Assembly (NCBI GenBank): GCA_027487735.1
Contig: JAIYDA010000117.1
Coordinates: forward strand, 1 to 64,000
Origin: Planctomycetaceae bacterium
GTDB lineage: Bacteria; Planctomycetota; Phycisphaerae; Phycisphaerales; UBA1924
Direction of reading: 5' to 3'
DNA: 64,000 nt
Below the pieces are notes generated by a model. That model was given only the letters and a program-made list of their open reading frames with translations. It was not told the DNA's origin and searched no databases. The translations under genes were made by a program, and so were the position numbers. Position 1 is the stretch's first letter; every line of letters starts with the position of its first letter. Of the stretch, positions 38,141 through 45,747 are shown piece by piece.

Positions 38141-39694
38141 ATGTTCGACAAACTCACCGACACCTTTGGCGGCTTGTTTCGCAAGCTCAGCGGCACAGAC
38201 AAAATCAGCGAGAGCAACGTCTCCGACGCGATGGCCGACGTGCGCACCGCGCTGCTCGATGCCGACGTGCACCTCGATGTCGTGAACGAGTTCTGCGATG
38301 TCGTGCTCGCCGATGCCAAGGGGCAGAAGGTGCACGAAAAGCTCGAGCCGGGCCAGCAGATGATCGGCATTGTGCACAAGCGGCTCGTCGAGCTGCTGGG
38401 CGGCACCGTGGAGGCAACCCCCGAGGACGAACGCACGGGCCTGCCCATCCCGCTGCCCAAGCCCCAGCAAGAGAGCGTCGCGATCGCCCGCAGCGCGAGC
38501 GGTCCCACCATCATCATGATGGCGGGTTTGCAAGGCAGCGGCAAGACCACCACCTGCGGCAAGCTCGCAGGATTCCTCAAGAAGCAAGGGCGCAGCGTGC
38601 TCCTCGCAGCGTGCGACCTGCAGCGTCCCGCCGCCGTCGAGCAGCTTCAGACGATCGCGACGCAAGTGGGCGAGATGTCGGGCGGTGCCCGTGTGGGGTT
38701 CTATGGCGAGGCGGACAAGACCGCGGAGTATGGCAAGGCCGTGGGCGTCGCGGTCGACGTCGCGAAGCGCGCCGTGCAGCACGCCCGGGCGCAAGGCTTC
38801 GACACCGTGATCCTCGACACCGCCGGTCGCCTGCACATCAACGACCAGCTCATGGGTGAGCTCGAGAGCGTGAAGACCGCGACCAGCCCGCACGAGGTCT
38901 TCCTCGTCGTCGACGCGATGAGCGGGCAGGACGCGGTGAACAGCGCCAAGGCCTTCCACAACCGCCTCGCCGTCAGCGGCGTGATCCTCGCGAAGTATGA
39001 CAGCGACACGCGGGGCGGAGCAGCGATCAGCGTGCGCAAGGTGACGGGTGCTCCAATCAAGTTCGTAGGCGTGGGCGAGAAGCTGGGCGCACTCGAAGAG
39101 TTCTTGCCCGACCGCGTCGCAGGGCGCATCCTGGGCATGGGCGACGTGGTGAGCCTTGTCGAGAAAGCCCAGCGCGAGGTGAGCGAGGACGACGCCAAGA
39201 GCCTGCAAGAGAAGATGATGCGGGGCGAGATGACGATGGAAGACTTCATCAAGCAGATGAAGCTCATCCGTCGCATGGGCCCGCTCAAGCAACTGCTGGG
39301 CTTGCTGCCAGGCGTCGGGAGCATGCTCAAGCAGGTCGATATCGACGACAAGCACCTCGACCGCATCGAGGCGATCGTGGGCAGCATGACCAAAGCCGAG
39401 CGCCAGAATGGCGTCGAGATGAGCTTCTCGCGCAGGCGGCGCATCGCCGCGGGCTCGGGCGTCAAGCTCGAGGAAGTTAGCCAGCTCATCAAGCAGTTTG
39501 AGATGGTGGGCAAGGTAAGCAAGCAGCTCGCGGGCATGAGCACCCGCGACCGCGCCGCCGCGATGCGCGAGATGGGCCCCGCCGCCACAGGCGACCTCCC
39601 CCGCGGCATGCAGGGCATCGGCAACAGCATGTTTGCCAAAGGCAGCACCGTGAGCGCAAGCGTGAAGGACCGGTTTAAGAAGAGGAAGAGGTAG
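38141..39694 (+). CDS. ffh: Signal recognition particle protein Ffh
   Basis: 517 aa. The N domain begins MFDKLTDTFGGLFRKLSGTD. The G domain has GLQGSGKTTTCGKLAGFL, DTAGRLHINDQLM, AKYDSDTRGGAAISVRKVTG and GVGEKLGALEEFLPDR. The M domain (~330-460) binds 4.5S RNA and signal peptides and carries the FSRRRRIAAGSGVKLEEV helix. With FtsY it delivers nascent membrane proteins to SecYEG. The tail of ~55 residues is longer than in many Ffh and ends Lys/Arg-rich. It starts 11 nt after the ABC ATPase stop on the same strand. An ffs RNA gene was not seen in the window. Confidence 0.96.
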   Translation: MFDKLTDTFGGLFRKLSGTDKISESNVSDAMADVRTALLDADVHLDVVNEFCDVVLADAKGQKVHEKLEPGQQMIGIVHKRLVELLGGTVEATPEDERTGLPIPLPKPQQESVAIARSASGPTIIMMAGLQGSGKTTTCGKLAGFLKKQGRSVLLAACDLQRPAAVEQLQTIATQVGEMSGGARVGFYGEADKTAEYGKAVGVAVDVAKRAVQHARAQGFDTVILDTAGRLHINDQLMGELESVKTATSPHEVFLVVDAMSGQDAVNSAKAFHNRLAVSGVILAKYDSDTRGGAAISVRKVTGAPIKFVGVGEKLGALEEFLPDRVAGRILGMGDVVSLVEKAQREVSEDDAKSLQEKMMRGEMTMEDFIKQMKLIRRMGPLKQLLGLLPGVGSMLKQVDIDDKHLDRIEAIVGSMTKAERQNGVEMSFSRRRRIAAGSGVKLEEVSQLIKQFEMVGKVSKQLAGMSTRDRAAAMREMGPAATGDLPRGMQGIGNSMFAKGSTVSASVKDRFKKRKR

Positions 39695-39703
39695 TCGGGC
39701 GAC

Positions 39704-39726
39704 GGGAACGGGGAGCGGGGAACGGG
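39704..39726. repeat. Heptamer repeat, GGGGARC type, left arm of an inverted repeat
   Basis: GGGAACGGGGAGCGGGGAACGGG, built of 7-nt steps, lies 9 bp after the ffh stop. Its inverted partner is at 39901-39924 with one mismatch. The same unit recurs at 47798-47821. Confidence 0.75.
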
Positions 39727-39735
39727 AAGAAGAGG

Positions 39736-39756
39736 GACAGGTGACAGGTGACAGGA
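39736..39756. repeat. Heptamer repeat, GACAGGN type
   Basis: Three 7-nt units (GACAGGT twice, then GACAGGA) lie 10 bp after the GGGGARC array. The same unit is repeated at 3924-3958. Confidence 0.7.
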
Positions 39757-39789
39757 GGGTAAAGGCCAGTGAACAGACCGTTCCGACCC

Positions 39790-39845
39790 GACACCTCGAC
39801 ACCTCGACACCTCGACACCTCGACACCTCGACACCTCGACACCTC
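39790..39845. repeat. Seven perfect copies of the octamer GACACCTC
   Basis: The 8-nt unit is repeated without a single change over 56 bp in the gap between convergent ffh and the redoxin gene. Perfect identity implies recent expansion. Confidence 0.92.
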
Positions 39846-39850
39846 TTGCC

Positions 39851-39886
39851 AAAAAAGAAAACGCCCAGGCTCATCACCCAGGCGTT
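39851..39886 (-). terminator. Intrinsic terminator of the redoxin gene
   Basis: Read on the minus strand: AACGCCTGGG and CCTGGGCGTT form a 10-bp stem with two G-T pairs and a 7-nt loop, followed by TTTTCTTTTTT. It lies 45 bp beyond the redoxin stop. Confidence 0.88.
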
Positions 39887-39900
39887 CTGACTTCACAGAT

Positions 39901-39924
39901 CCCGTTCCCCGTTCCCCGTTCCCC
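39901..39924. repeat. Heptamer repeat, right arm of an inverted repeat
   Basis: CCCGTTCCCCGTTCCCCGTT plus CCCC, the reverse complement of the array at 39704-39726 with one mismatch. It ends 7 bp before the redoxin stop codon. Confidence 0.75.
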
Positions 39925-39930
39925 TCCTCC

Positions 39931-40689
39931 TCAATCCTTCTTGTACTTCACGCTGCACCCATACGCGGGCGTCTTGTTCGTCGACACCGTCTCGCCCTTG
40001 AGCATCTCGTCCAGGGCCTTGCTCACGTAGTTCACCTTGCCCAGCGTGTCCGCCGAGCGGTTGTCGTCGATCGCGCCGTGATACGCGATCGTGCCATCCT
40101 TCGCGATGATGAACATCTCGGGCGTGCGCTTCGCGCCGTAGGTCTTGCCCACCGTGCCGCTCTCGTCGATGAGCACTGGGTATCCGATGCTGTAGTCCGT
40201 CACTGCTCGCTGGTTGCGCTCCAGCCCGTGGCCCTGCTCACCCTTCGCGCCGCTGTTGATGGCGACGAACTTCACGCCCTTGTCCTTGTACTTCTCAAAC
40301 AGGTCCTTGAAGGTCGTGTTGTTCTTGTGGTGCTTCACGACGAACGGGCAATCAGGGTTGAACCACTCGAGCACAACGATGGTGTTGCCATCCACGAGCG
40401 TGCTCAGTTGCACGTCGTTGCCCGCGGTGTCCTTGAGCGTGAAGTTGGCGTACGTGTCGCCCGTCGTCAGGCCCGAGGACTCTGCCTTCTTCTCTTCCTT
40501 TTTCTCGTCCTTCTTCTCATCCTTGGGCTTTTCAGCCGCAGGCTTGGTTTCAGCAGGCTTCGCCTGCGTGGGCTTGTCATCCGCGAAAGCGCGCCCCGTG
40601 AGCGTGCCCGCCAAGGCCGCCGCCACGATCACGCCACCAGCAACCAACGCCAACATCTTGCCACCTGAGCGACACAGAAGCGTGCACAT
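39931..40689 (-). CDS. Exported redoxin (AhpC/TSA-fold thioredoxin family)
   Basis: 252 aa from ATG 40689, with GAGGAG just upstream. The N-terminus has a membrane span or signal peptide (MLALVAGGVIVAAALAG) followed by a Lys/Glu/Pro-rich linker (residues ~45-75). The redoxin fold follows with WFNPDCPFVVKHHKNN, the DCPF peroxidatic-type Cys of the 'HDCPFV' subgroup, and YGAKRTPEMFIIAKDG. A second Cys at the end (YGCSVKYKKD) could resolve the disulfide. Likely a periplasmic thiol peroxidase or thiol reductase. It is downstream of the DsbD-alpha-like gene on the same strand. Confidence 0.86.
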   Translation of the reverse strand: MCTLLCRSGGKMLALVAGGVIVAAALAGTLTGRAFADDKPTQAKPAETKPAAEKPKDEKKDEKKEEKKAESSGLTTGDTYANFTLKDTAGNDVQLSTLVDGNTIVVLEWFNPDCPFVVKHHKNNTTFKDLFEKYKDKGVKFVAINSGAKGEQGHGLERNQRAVTDYSIGYPVLIDESGTVGKTYGAKRTPEMFIIAKDGTIAYHGAIDDNRSADTLGKVNYVSKALDEMLKGETVSTNKTPAYGCSVKYKKD

Positions 40690-40804
40690 AGAGAACTCCT
40701 CATGCAATCCTGATCCGACGCGAGCAGAGCCTCCACGCGAGGCACGCTTCGCACCCGTCACCATACACCAGCCCAACCCCGCAAAGCGCATTCCACGGGT
40801 TCTT

Positions 40805-42013
40805 TCACCGTGCCGGCGCAACCTCGCTCGCAGCCGCTGGCAGCGAAAGCCAGTAGCTCTTGCGAACCCCATCCTCCCCCACAACCTGCACAACGCCCTC
40901 GACCTTGCCTTGCTGCACAGGGTCAACGCTTTCTGCAATGCCAAGCTGCGCCCGCATGCCGTTCGCGAGGTCGGCATCGATCTGCAAGCTCAGTTTCAGG
41001 CCCGGCTCGCTCGCGCCCGCGTCGCTCCCGACCGCCTCTCTTTTCACTTCGCCCGTGCCCAGCAAATCCGCAAACGGCAGGCTCGCATCGCTGGGCAAAA
41101 ATGCCAAGCTCCGCGCGCTGCGCACCTCGATGCTCACCTCGCTCCCCACGCGTCGAGCGACGATACCCGCCGCTTCCTGCACCTGCGGCCCCAGCACCAC
41201 AGGCCGCAGCGATATCGAGCGGCTCGCCAACTGGGCAGCCACCTCGCTCGCTCGCCCCCGCGCGTGCCCAGCATCACCACCCTGCTCGCCCTCACGCTCC
41301 TTCGCACTCTCCTCCGCCGCCAGCACATGCACGCGCACCTCCGCGCTGCCATCCTCGGGTATGCACGCATCATCGCACACCAGCCACCCCGCGTCGATGG
41401 TCAAGGCATACTCACCCGCCGCCAGCCCCGCCGGCACAGCCACCGAATGCACCAGCACCAGCTCATCGAAGTACGCCGCATCGACAGTGTCCGCCGAGCT
41501 CACATACCGCGTCGGCGCGGGCCACAACTCGGGCTCCAGCGCACCCGCCAGCTTGCCTTTGCTCGCCTCGGGCACGAGCGCCGCCCACGCCTTGGGCAGC
41601 GAGACCGTCCACGTGGGCGGCAAGCCCGTGTCGTTGAATCCGCGCCAATAAATGTGCCACTTCGCTGGCATCCGAAACCGCAGCACCAGCTCGAGCGTGC
41701 CACCCGGACGCACCGCCGTTTGCGTTGCCAACGCCTCAAACTGGACCTTGGTCTTCGAAGCTGCGAAAAGCGCGGCCGCCTGCTTCGCACGCGTCGTCAT
41801 GGGCTGCCCATCGTCACGCTGGTCGTTCCCACTAGGCTGTCCAGTTGGCTGTCCAGCCGGCTGCCCACTGGATTGCCCCCACGCAAGGCTTGGTGCCCCT
41901 GCACCGCTCAACCCCGCCGCCATCCACGCTGCCACCACGCCCACATGCCAAGCGTGACGGGCACGCTCAGCACTCAGCCTTTGCCGACGATCGGGATGGT
42001 CTGGAGACGTCAT
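40805..42013 (-). CDS. Exported DsbD-alpha-like domain protein
   Basis: 402 aa from ATG 42013. Signal peptide near residues 12-36. Linker with a 4-residue repeat (GQPAGQPTGQPSG). The core KWHIYWRGFNDTGLPPTWTV, LWPAPTRYVSS and WLVCDDACIPEDG match the N-terminal alpha domain of DsbD, including a Cys pair (C-x3-C) that would receive electrons. The DsbD membrane (beta) and gamma domains are missing, so it must accept electrons from a separate membrane protein or act in another way. The next gene on the strand is the redoxin, which suggests a pathway of thiol reduction in the periplasm. Confidence 0.82.
   Translation of the reverse strand: MTSPDHPDRRQRLSAERARHAWHVGVVAAWMAAGLSGAGAPSLAWGQSSGQPAGQPTGQPSGNDQRDDGQPMTTRAKQAAALFAASKTKVQFEALATQTAVRPGGTLELVLRFRMPAKWHIYWRGFNDTGLPPTWTVSLPKAWAALVPEASKGKLAGALEPELWPAPTRYVSSADTVDAAYFDELVLVHSVAVPAGLAAGEYALTIDAGWLVCDDACIPEDGSAEVRVHVLAAEESAKEREGEQGGDAGHARGRASEVAAQLASRSISLRPVVLGPQVQEAAGIVARRVGSEVSIEVRSARSLAFLPSDASLPFADLLGTGEVKREAVGSDAGASEPGLKLSLQIDADLANGMRAQLGIAESVDPVQQGKVEGVVQVVGEDGVRKSYWLSLPAAASEVAPAR
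41835..41882 (-). repeat. 12-nt in-frame tandem repeat in the DsbD-alpha linker
   Basis: Four 12-nt units (plus strand GGCTGTCCAGTT, GGCTGTCCAGCC, GGCTGCCCACTG, GATTGCCCCCAC). On the coding strand they give Gly-Gln-Pro-X steps right after the signal peptide. Confidence 0.8.
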
Positions 42014-42081
42014 GCAGCGACTGACAACAGTGGACCTTTGAGCAAACTCGTACGCTCCGCAGGCTCTATTGTTCGTCGCCC

Positions 42082-42666
42082 ATGCCCAACCCGTGTCACG
42101 CGATCTGCCGAAACCCCCGCTCATTTCGCATCCTTGCGTGCATTTTTTCGCTGCATTCGCGCTCGGCCCATGCCGTGCTCGCTGGCCTTGCCTTTCTGCT
42201 CTCACTGGGCGGCTGCCAGCCCGCAGTCAGCGATAGCGACCTCGTGCCCATCAGCGTGCTGGAGGCCAAGAACCTCTGGAATCAAGCCCAGACCAACCCC
42301 AAAGCCACGCTGTTTCTCGACCCGCGTGCCTCCGAGGCGTACGCGTCTGAGCACATCCCAGGTGCTCGCAACATCGAGATCGCCGACGCCGCCCAGCGTG
42401 CCCGCGTCGCAGAGGCGGCGTACAGCCGCCCCTTCTGGGAGCGTGCCCGCCTTGCCCGCATCGATGCGACGCTGGCAGACTACGACGCACTCGTCGTCTA
42501 CGCCGACAACGCGGGGAGCGCGAGCGCCCGCGTCCTCAGCAAACTCCTCATTCGCCAGCGATTCCGCAACGTCTACCTCTTTGAAGGGGGCCTGCTGGAG
42601 TGGAAACAGCGAGGCGGCGAAACCCAAGGAACCGGTCTGACCGACGCGTCCAGCAACGCCCCGTGA
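42082..42666 (+). CDS. Rhodanese-like lipoprotein without the active-site cysteine
   Basis: 194 aa. The signal peptide ends in the lipobox LGGC near residue 45; a later start within the long N-terminus may be used. The rhodanese domain has LFLDPRASEAYASEHIPGA, where the second half of the fold begins normally. The active-site loop YADNAGSAS has Ala where the catalytic Cys should follow the Tyr, so sulfur transfer is unlikely. It may bind a substrate or be a regulatory relic. It is divergent from the DsbD-alpha gene, 68 bp away, and upstream of nuoC. Confidence 0.82.
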   Translation: MPNPCHAICRNPRSFRILACIFSLHSRSAHAVLAGLAFLLSLGGCQPAVSDSDLVPISVLEAKNLWNQAQTNPKATLFLDPRASEAYASEHIPGARNIEIADAAQRARVAEAAYSRPFWERARLARIDATLADYDALVVYADNAGSASARVLSKLLIRQRFRNVYLFEGGLLEWKQRGGETQGTGLTDASSNAP

Positions 42667-42737
42667 CCGAAGCAGCACCGCACGGCCTCCGCCACCCCTC
42701 GCCCACGCATCATCTGCATTCCTACCCTCCACCGCCT

Positions 42738-43286
42738 ATGCCCACACTCGATCACCCCGCCTTCGCCCTCGTCAAGCAAGCCTTCCCTGCGAAGAAGTTT
42801 CGCGGCACCGAGTTTCGCGGGCAGAGCACCCTCCTCGTCGACGTTGCCGACCTGCACGCCGTTCTCGCCTTCCTGAAGACCCCCGCAGGTGGCGACTACT
42901 GCTTCCTCAGTGACATTGCAGGCATCGACTACCTGAACTACCCGGCCAAGATGCCCGGGCGGTTTGGCGTTGTCTACAACCTCCTGAGCTTCGCGAAGGA
43001 TGATCGCTTCTTCGTCAAGGTGTTTCTCGATCCCTCGCTGCCCACCGATGGCACCGCCGAGGACCCCGCCCTGCTACTGCCCAGCGTGACGAACCTGTGG
43101 GCGGGCGCCGAGTGGATGGAGCGCGAGATCTACGACATGCTGGGCATTCGCTTCAGCAATCACCCCGACATGCGCCGCATTCTGCTGTGGGAGAGCTACC
43201 CCGGGCACCCGCTGCGCAAGGACTACCCCGTGCGCGGGCGGGGCGAGCGCGAGGCCTACCGCATCGTCGATCGCCACTCGTCGTAA
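42738..43286 (+). CDS. nuoC: NADH-quinone oxidoreductase subunit C, orphan
   Basis: 182 aa from ATG 42738, typical for the 30-kDa subunit of complex I, which sits in the peripheral arm between NuoB and NuoD. EWMEREIYDMLGIRFSNHPD with RRILLWESYPGHPLRKDYPV is the conserved C-terminal signature. The neighbours are a rhodanese-like lipoprotein and a zinc-ribbon membrane protein, not other nuo genes. nuoA, nuoB and nuoD should be elsewhere. The longer ORF track start at 42600 runs back into the rhodanese gene and is not supported. Confidence 0.95.
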   Translation: MPTLDHPAFALVKQAFPAKKFRGTEFRGQSTLLVDVADLHAVLAFLKTPAGGDYCFLSDIAGIDYLNYPAKMPGRFGVVYNLLSFAKDDRFFVKVFLDPSLPTDGTAEDPALLLPSVTNLWAGAEWMEREIYDMLGIRFSNHPDMRRILLWESYPGHPLRKDYPVRGRGEREAYRIVDRHSS

Positions 43287-43328
43287 GCGATGCTGGTCTG
43301 CGGGCGTATGAGCGAGCGGGCAACCCAC

Positions 43329-44288
43329 TCACGCAAACACAGCATACAGCCCAATGCTCACCCCAAAGATGAGCAACCGCGTGACGATGCCCATCACGAT
43401 CGCCTCGTGCAGCTCAAGCTCGAGCACTTTCATGTAGAGCAGCCAGAGCAGGCCGAGGCCCAAAATGCCGAAGGCTCGAATGCCAACCGCTGTACCAAGT
43501 GCTGTGGGCACCTGCACAGCCGCATAAATGCCCGCCAGCCGCAACGCGGTTGCGTGCCACGGAGCGTCATACTCGATGTAGAACAAGCTGCACACCCAGA
43601 ACGCCGCCATCGCAATCGGCACAATAACCAACCACCCCAGGAACGCGATGAGGATCGCTTCTGGTGCCGCGCTCCCGAGGGTGGCAAGCAACCCGATCGT
43701 GAGCACCCACCCGACAATCATTAAAATGATGGGCGGTCGATACAGCTCCCGGCGAGCCTGCTTCTCTGAGTCGAGCATCGACTGGTTTTTGGGCATGCGC
43801 AGCTTCTTGCCGCACTCCGGGCAAACATCGCTCGGCGCGCCCCGCATGTCATAGCCGCAGCCCTGGCAGGTCGTCTGCGCCGGCACGTTCAGTTGGCCCT
43901 TCATGCGGGCGGCAAGGTCCTTGGGCACTTTGTTCAGTCGCAGCGAGCTCAGGTCGTGCCCGCAGCTCTTGCAGATGCGCCCGGCATACTGCATCTCCGC
44001 CTCGCACGCCGGGCAGCGACGCACCGACGTGTCGGCCAAGCCCCCCTCAAGCCCGAGTGGCTTGTCAAAGGTCCTCGCATCCTGCTGCACAAACTGGCGG
44101 TCGCCCGATCGCTTCGCAACGGCCGGAGCACTCGGCGCAGCTTCTGCCGCAGGCTGCGCCTCCAGCTTCGCTTGCAGCTTCTGCACGCACGTCTCGCAGA
44201 CGTACCTCCCCTGCGCATCCTTCGTGCGCGGGCGCTTGCTGCAATCCTCTTTGCACACCACGCACACCTTGGCAGCCACTTGCGACAT
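43329..44288 (-). CDS. Zinc-ribbon membrane protein of unknown function
   Basis: 319 aa from ATG 44288, with GGAGGGG upstream. The first ~170 residues hold three Cys-pair zinc-binding units: CVVCKEDCSKRP with a later CETC, CPACEAEM with CKSCGHDL, and CQGCGYDMRG with CPECGKKL. The rest has about five membrane helices (for example IILMIVGWVLTIGLLATLG). Planctomycetes have many proteins with a zinc-ribbon head and Yip1-like membrane tail, but no function is established. It is convergent with nuoC. Confidence 0.75.
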   Translation of the reverse strand: MSQVAAKVCVVCKEDCSKRPRTKDAQGRYVCETCVQKLQAKLEAQPAAEAAPSAPAVAKRSGDRQFVQQDARTFDKPLGLEGGLADTSVRRCPACEAEMQYAGRICKSCGHDLSSLRLNKVPKDLAARMKGQLNVPAQTTCQGCGYDMRGAPSDVCPECGKKLRMPKNQSMLDSEKQARRELYRPPIILMIVGWVLTIGLLATLGSAAPEAILIAFLGWLVIVPIAMAAFWVCSLFYIEYDAPWHATALRLAGIYAAVQVPTALGTAVGIRAFGILGLGLLWLLYMKVLELELHEAIVMGIVTRLLIFGVSIGLYAVFA

Positions 44289-44414
44289 GACCCCTCCGAT
44301 TCGGGCAGCCGCGTGCCACCCCTGAACAACACCATAACGCATGTGCCGTGGGACTGCAACCCGAACTTCGCACATATCTGTGCAGTTTTTGCCCTGCACG
44401 CCTTCGACGCGTCT

Positions 44415-45665
44415 TCACACAGATTCACGCCGCGCAAAGCCACGCAGCAGCACCAACGCCGTCAGCTGCGCCCGCTGCACCAGGCTGGGCAGCTCGATCC
44501 ACTCCACGTTCGTGTGCAGCCCGCCGCCCCGCACGCCCAGGGTGTCGATCACGGGCAGCCCCGCAGCTTGCAGGTTGTTGCCGTCGCACACGCCTCCCGT
44601 CGTGCCAAGCGGCAGTTGCTGCCCAAGGTCGCCCGCGCACTGCTGGGCCAGCGTCGCCAGCTGCCGCACCGCAGGTGTGGCAGGCTTGCGCGGGCGATTG
44701 ACCAGCGAACGCACCCGCACGCTGGGCAGGCCCTGTCCATCTGTCGCGAGCTCGCGCAGTCGCGCCTCGATGATGTGCTGAGCATCGTCGCTCATGAAGC
44801 GCATGTTGCCCCAGGCCCGCGCATGATCGGGCACGATGTTGCTCGCGCTGCCGCCTTGCAAGGGCCCCACGCTCACGATCCGGCCGCTGTCCACATCCGC
44901 GATGTCCGCAGCGCCGAGCACTGCCCTCGCGAGCGCATTGACCGCCGACACGCCCTTGGCAAAGTCTCTCCCCACATGCGCCGCCTTGCCCGTCGCCTCG
45001 ATGACAAACTGCCCGCTCCCCGGGCGCTCAATCACCAGCGAGCCATCGGGCAGCGCAGGCTCAAAGATCAGCCCCGCGCGATACCCCTCGCGCGCCTCCG
45101 CTTGCAACGCCGCGTTGCCCGCGAATGTCCCCGTCTCCTCATCGCTCACGAGCGCGAACCCCCAGCTGAGCACAACCCCCGCCTCCGCCAGCGCCTCCAA
45201 GGCCGCGATCGCAACGAGCAACCCCCCCTTCATATCCGCACACCCCGGGCCCGTCGCGCGAGTGCCATCGACGCGCAGGCGATCAAAGGGCTCGCCGCTC
45301 GGAGTTCGCACGCTCGGCGCGTGCACCGTGTCGATGTGTCCGCACAGCAGCACCGTGGGCTCGGCGTGCCAGTGCCTCGCAATCGCGAGGGGCGGGGGCT
45401 GCTGAGGCGTTGGGTGCGGGCTGCTTGGGGTGCCCTCGCGAAGCCAATCCGGGCGCGTGTCGCCAGGCACGAGCGAGATCGTGGCCCCAAGGTCCTCCAA
45501 CCTCGCGAGCACGCTGGCACGCTGGGCATCGAGTGCGCGGAGCGTGTCCTCGTGCGCTGCGTGCGGGCCCGTGGACATGCCCACCCACTCGCTCAGCGTG
45601 ACGAGCAGATTGTCTTCGCGCGAAGCGATCGCGTCGCACACGTGGCGCTCGAGGGTCGTCAGCAT
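44415..45665 (-). CDS. M20-family metallopeptidase, carboxypeptidase G2-like
   Basis: 416 aa. Two-zinc amidohydrolase fold. Metal and catalytic motifs are VLLCGHIDTVHAP (His and Asp), ATGPGCADMKGGLL (Asp), VSDEETGTFAG (the catalytic Glu pair) and the C-terminal GGGLHTNVEWIELPS (His). The dimerisation domain insert contains TGKAAHVGRDFAKGVSAVNA. This pattern fits glutamate carboxypeptidase/acetylornithine-deacetylase-like enzymes; the substrate is not known. The N-terminal region has an extra ~25-residue loop around SSPHPTPQQPP. It is divergent from the MoeB/ThiF gene, 82 bp away. Confidence 0.88.
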   Translation of the reverse strand: MLTTLERHVCDAIASREDNLLVTLSEWVGMSTGPHAAHEDTLRALDAQRASVLARLEDLGATISLVPGDTRPDWLREGTPSSPHPTPQQPPPLAIARHWHAEPTVLLCGHIDTVHAPSVRTPSGEPFDRLRVDGTRATGPGCADMKGGLLVAIAALEALAEAGVVLSWGFALVSDEETGTFAGNAALQAEAREGYRAGLIFEPALPDGSLVIERPGSGQFVIEATGKAAHVGRDFAKGVSAVNALARAVLGAADIADVDSGRIVSVGPLQGGSASNIVPDHARAWGNMRFMSDDAQHIIEARLRELATDGQGLPSVRVRSLVNRPRKPATPAVRQLATLAQQCAGDLGQQLPLGTTGGVCDGNNLQAAGLPVIDTLGVRGGGLHTNVEWIELPSLVQRAQLTALVLLRGFARRESV

Positions 45666-45747
45666 CGCCCATGATAGTGATCGCCCCCAGGCTGCCTGAC
45701 CGCCCTGCCTGCCTCACCACTCCTCGCCCGCGAACTACCCTCTGGGC

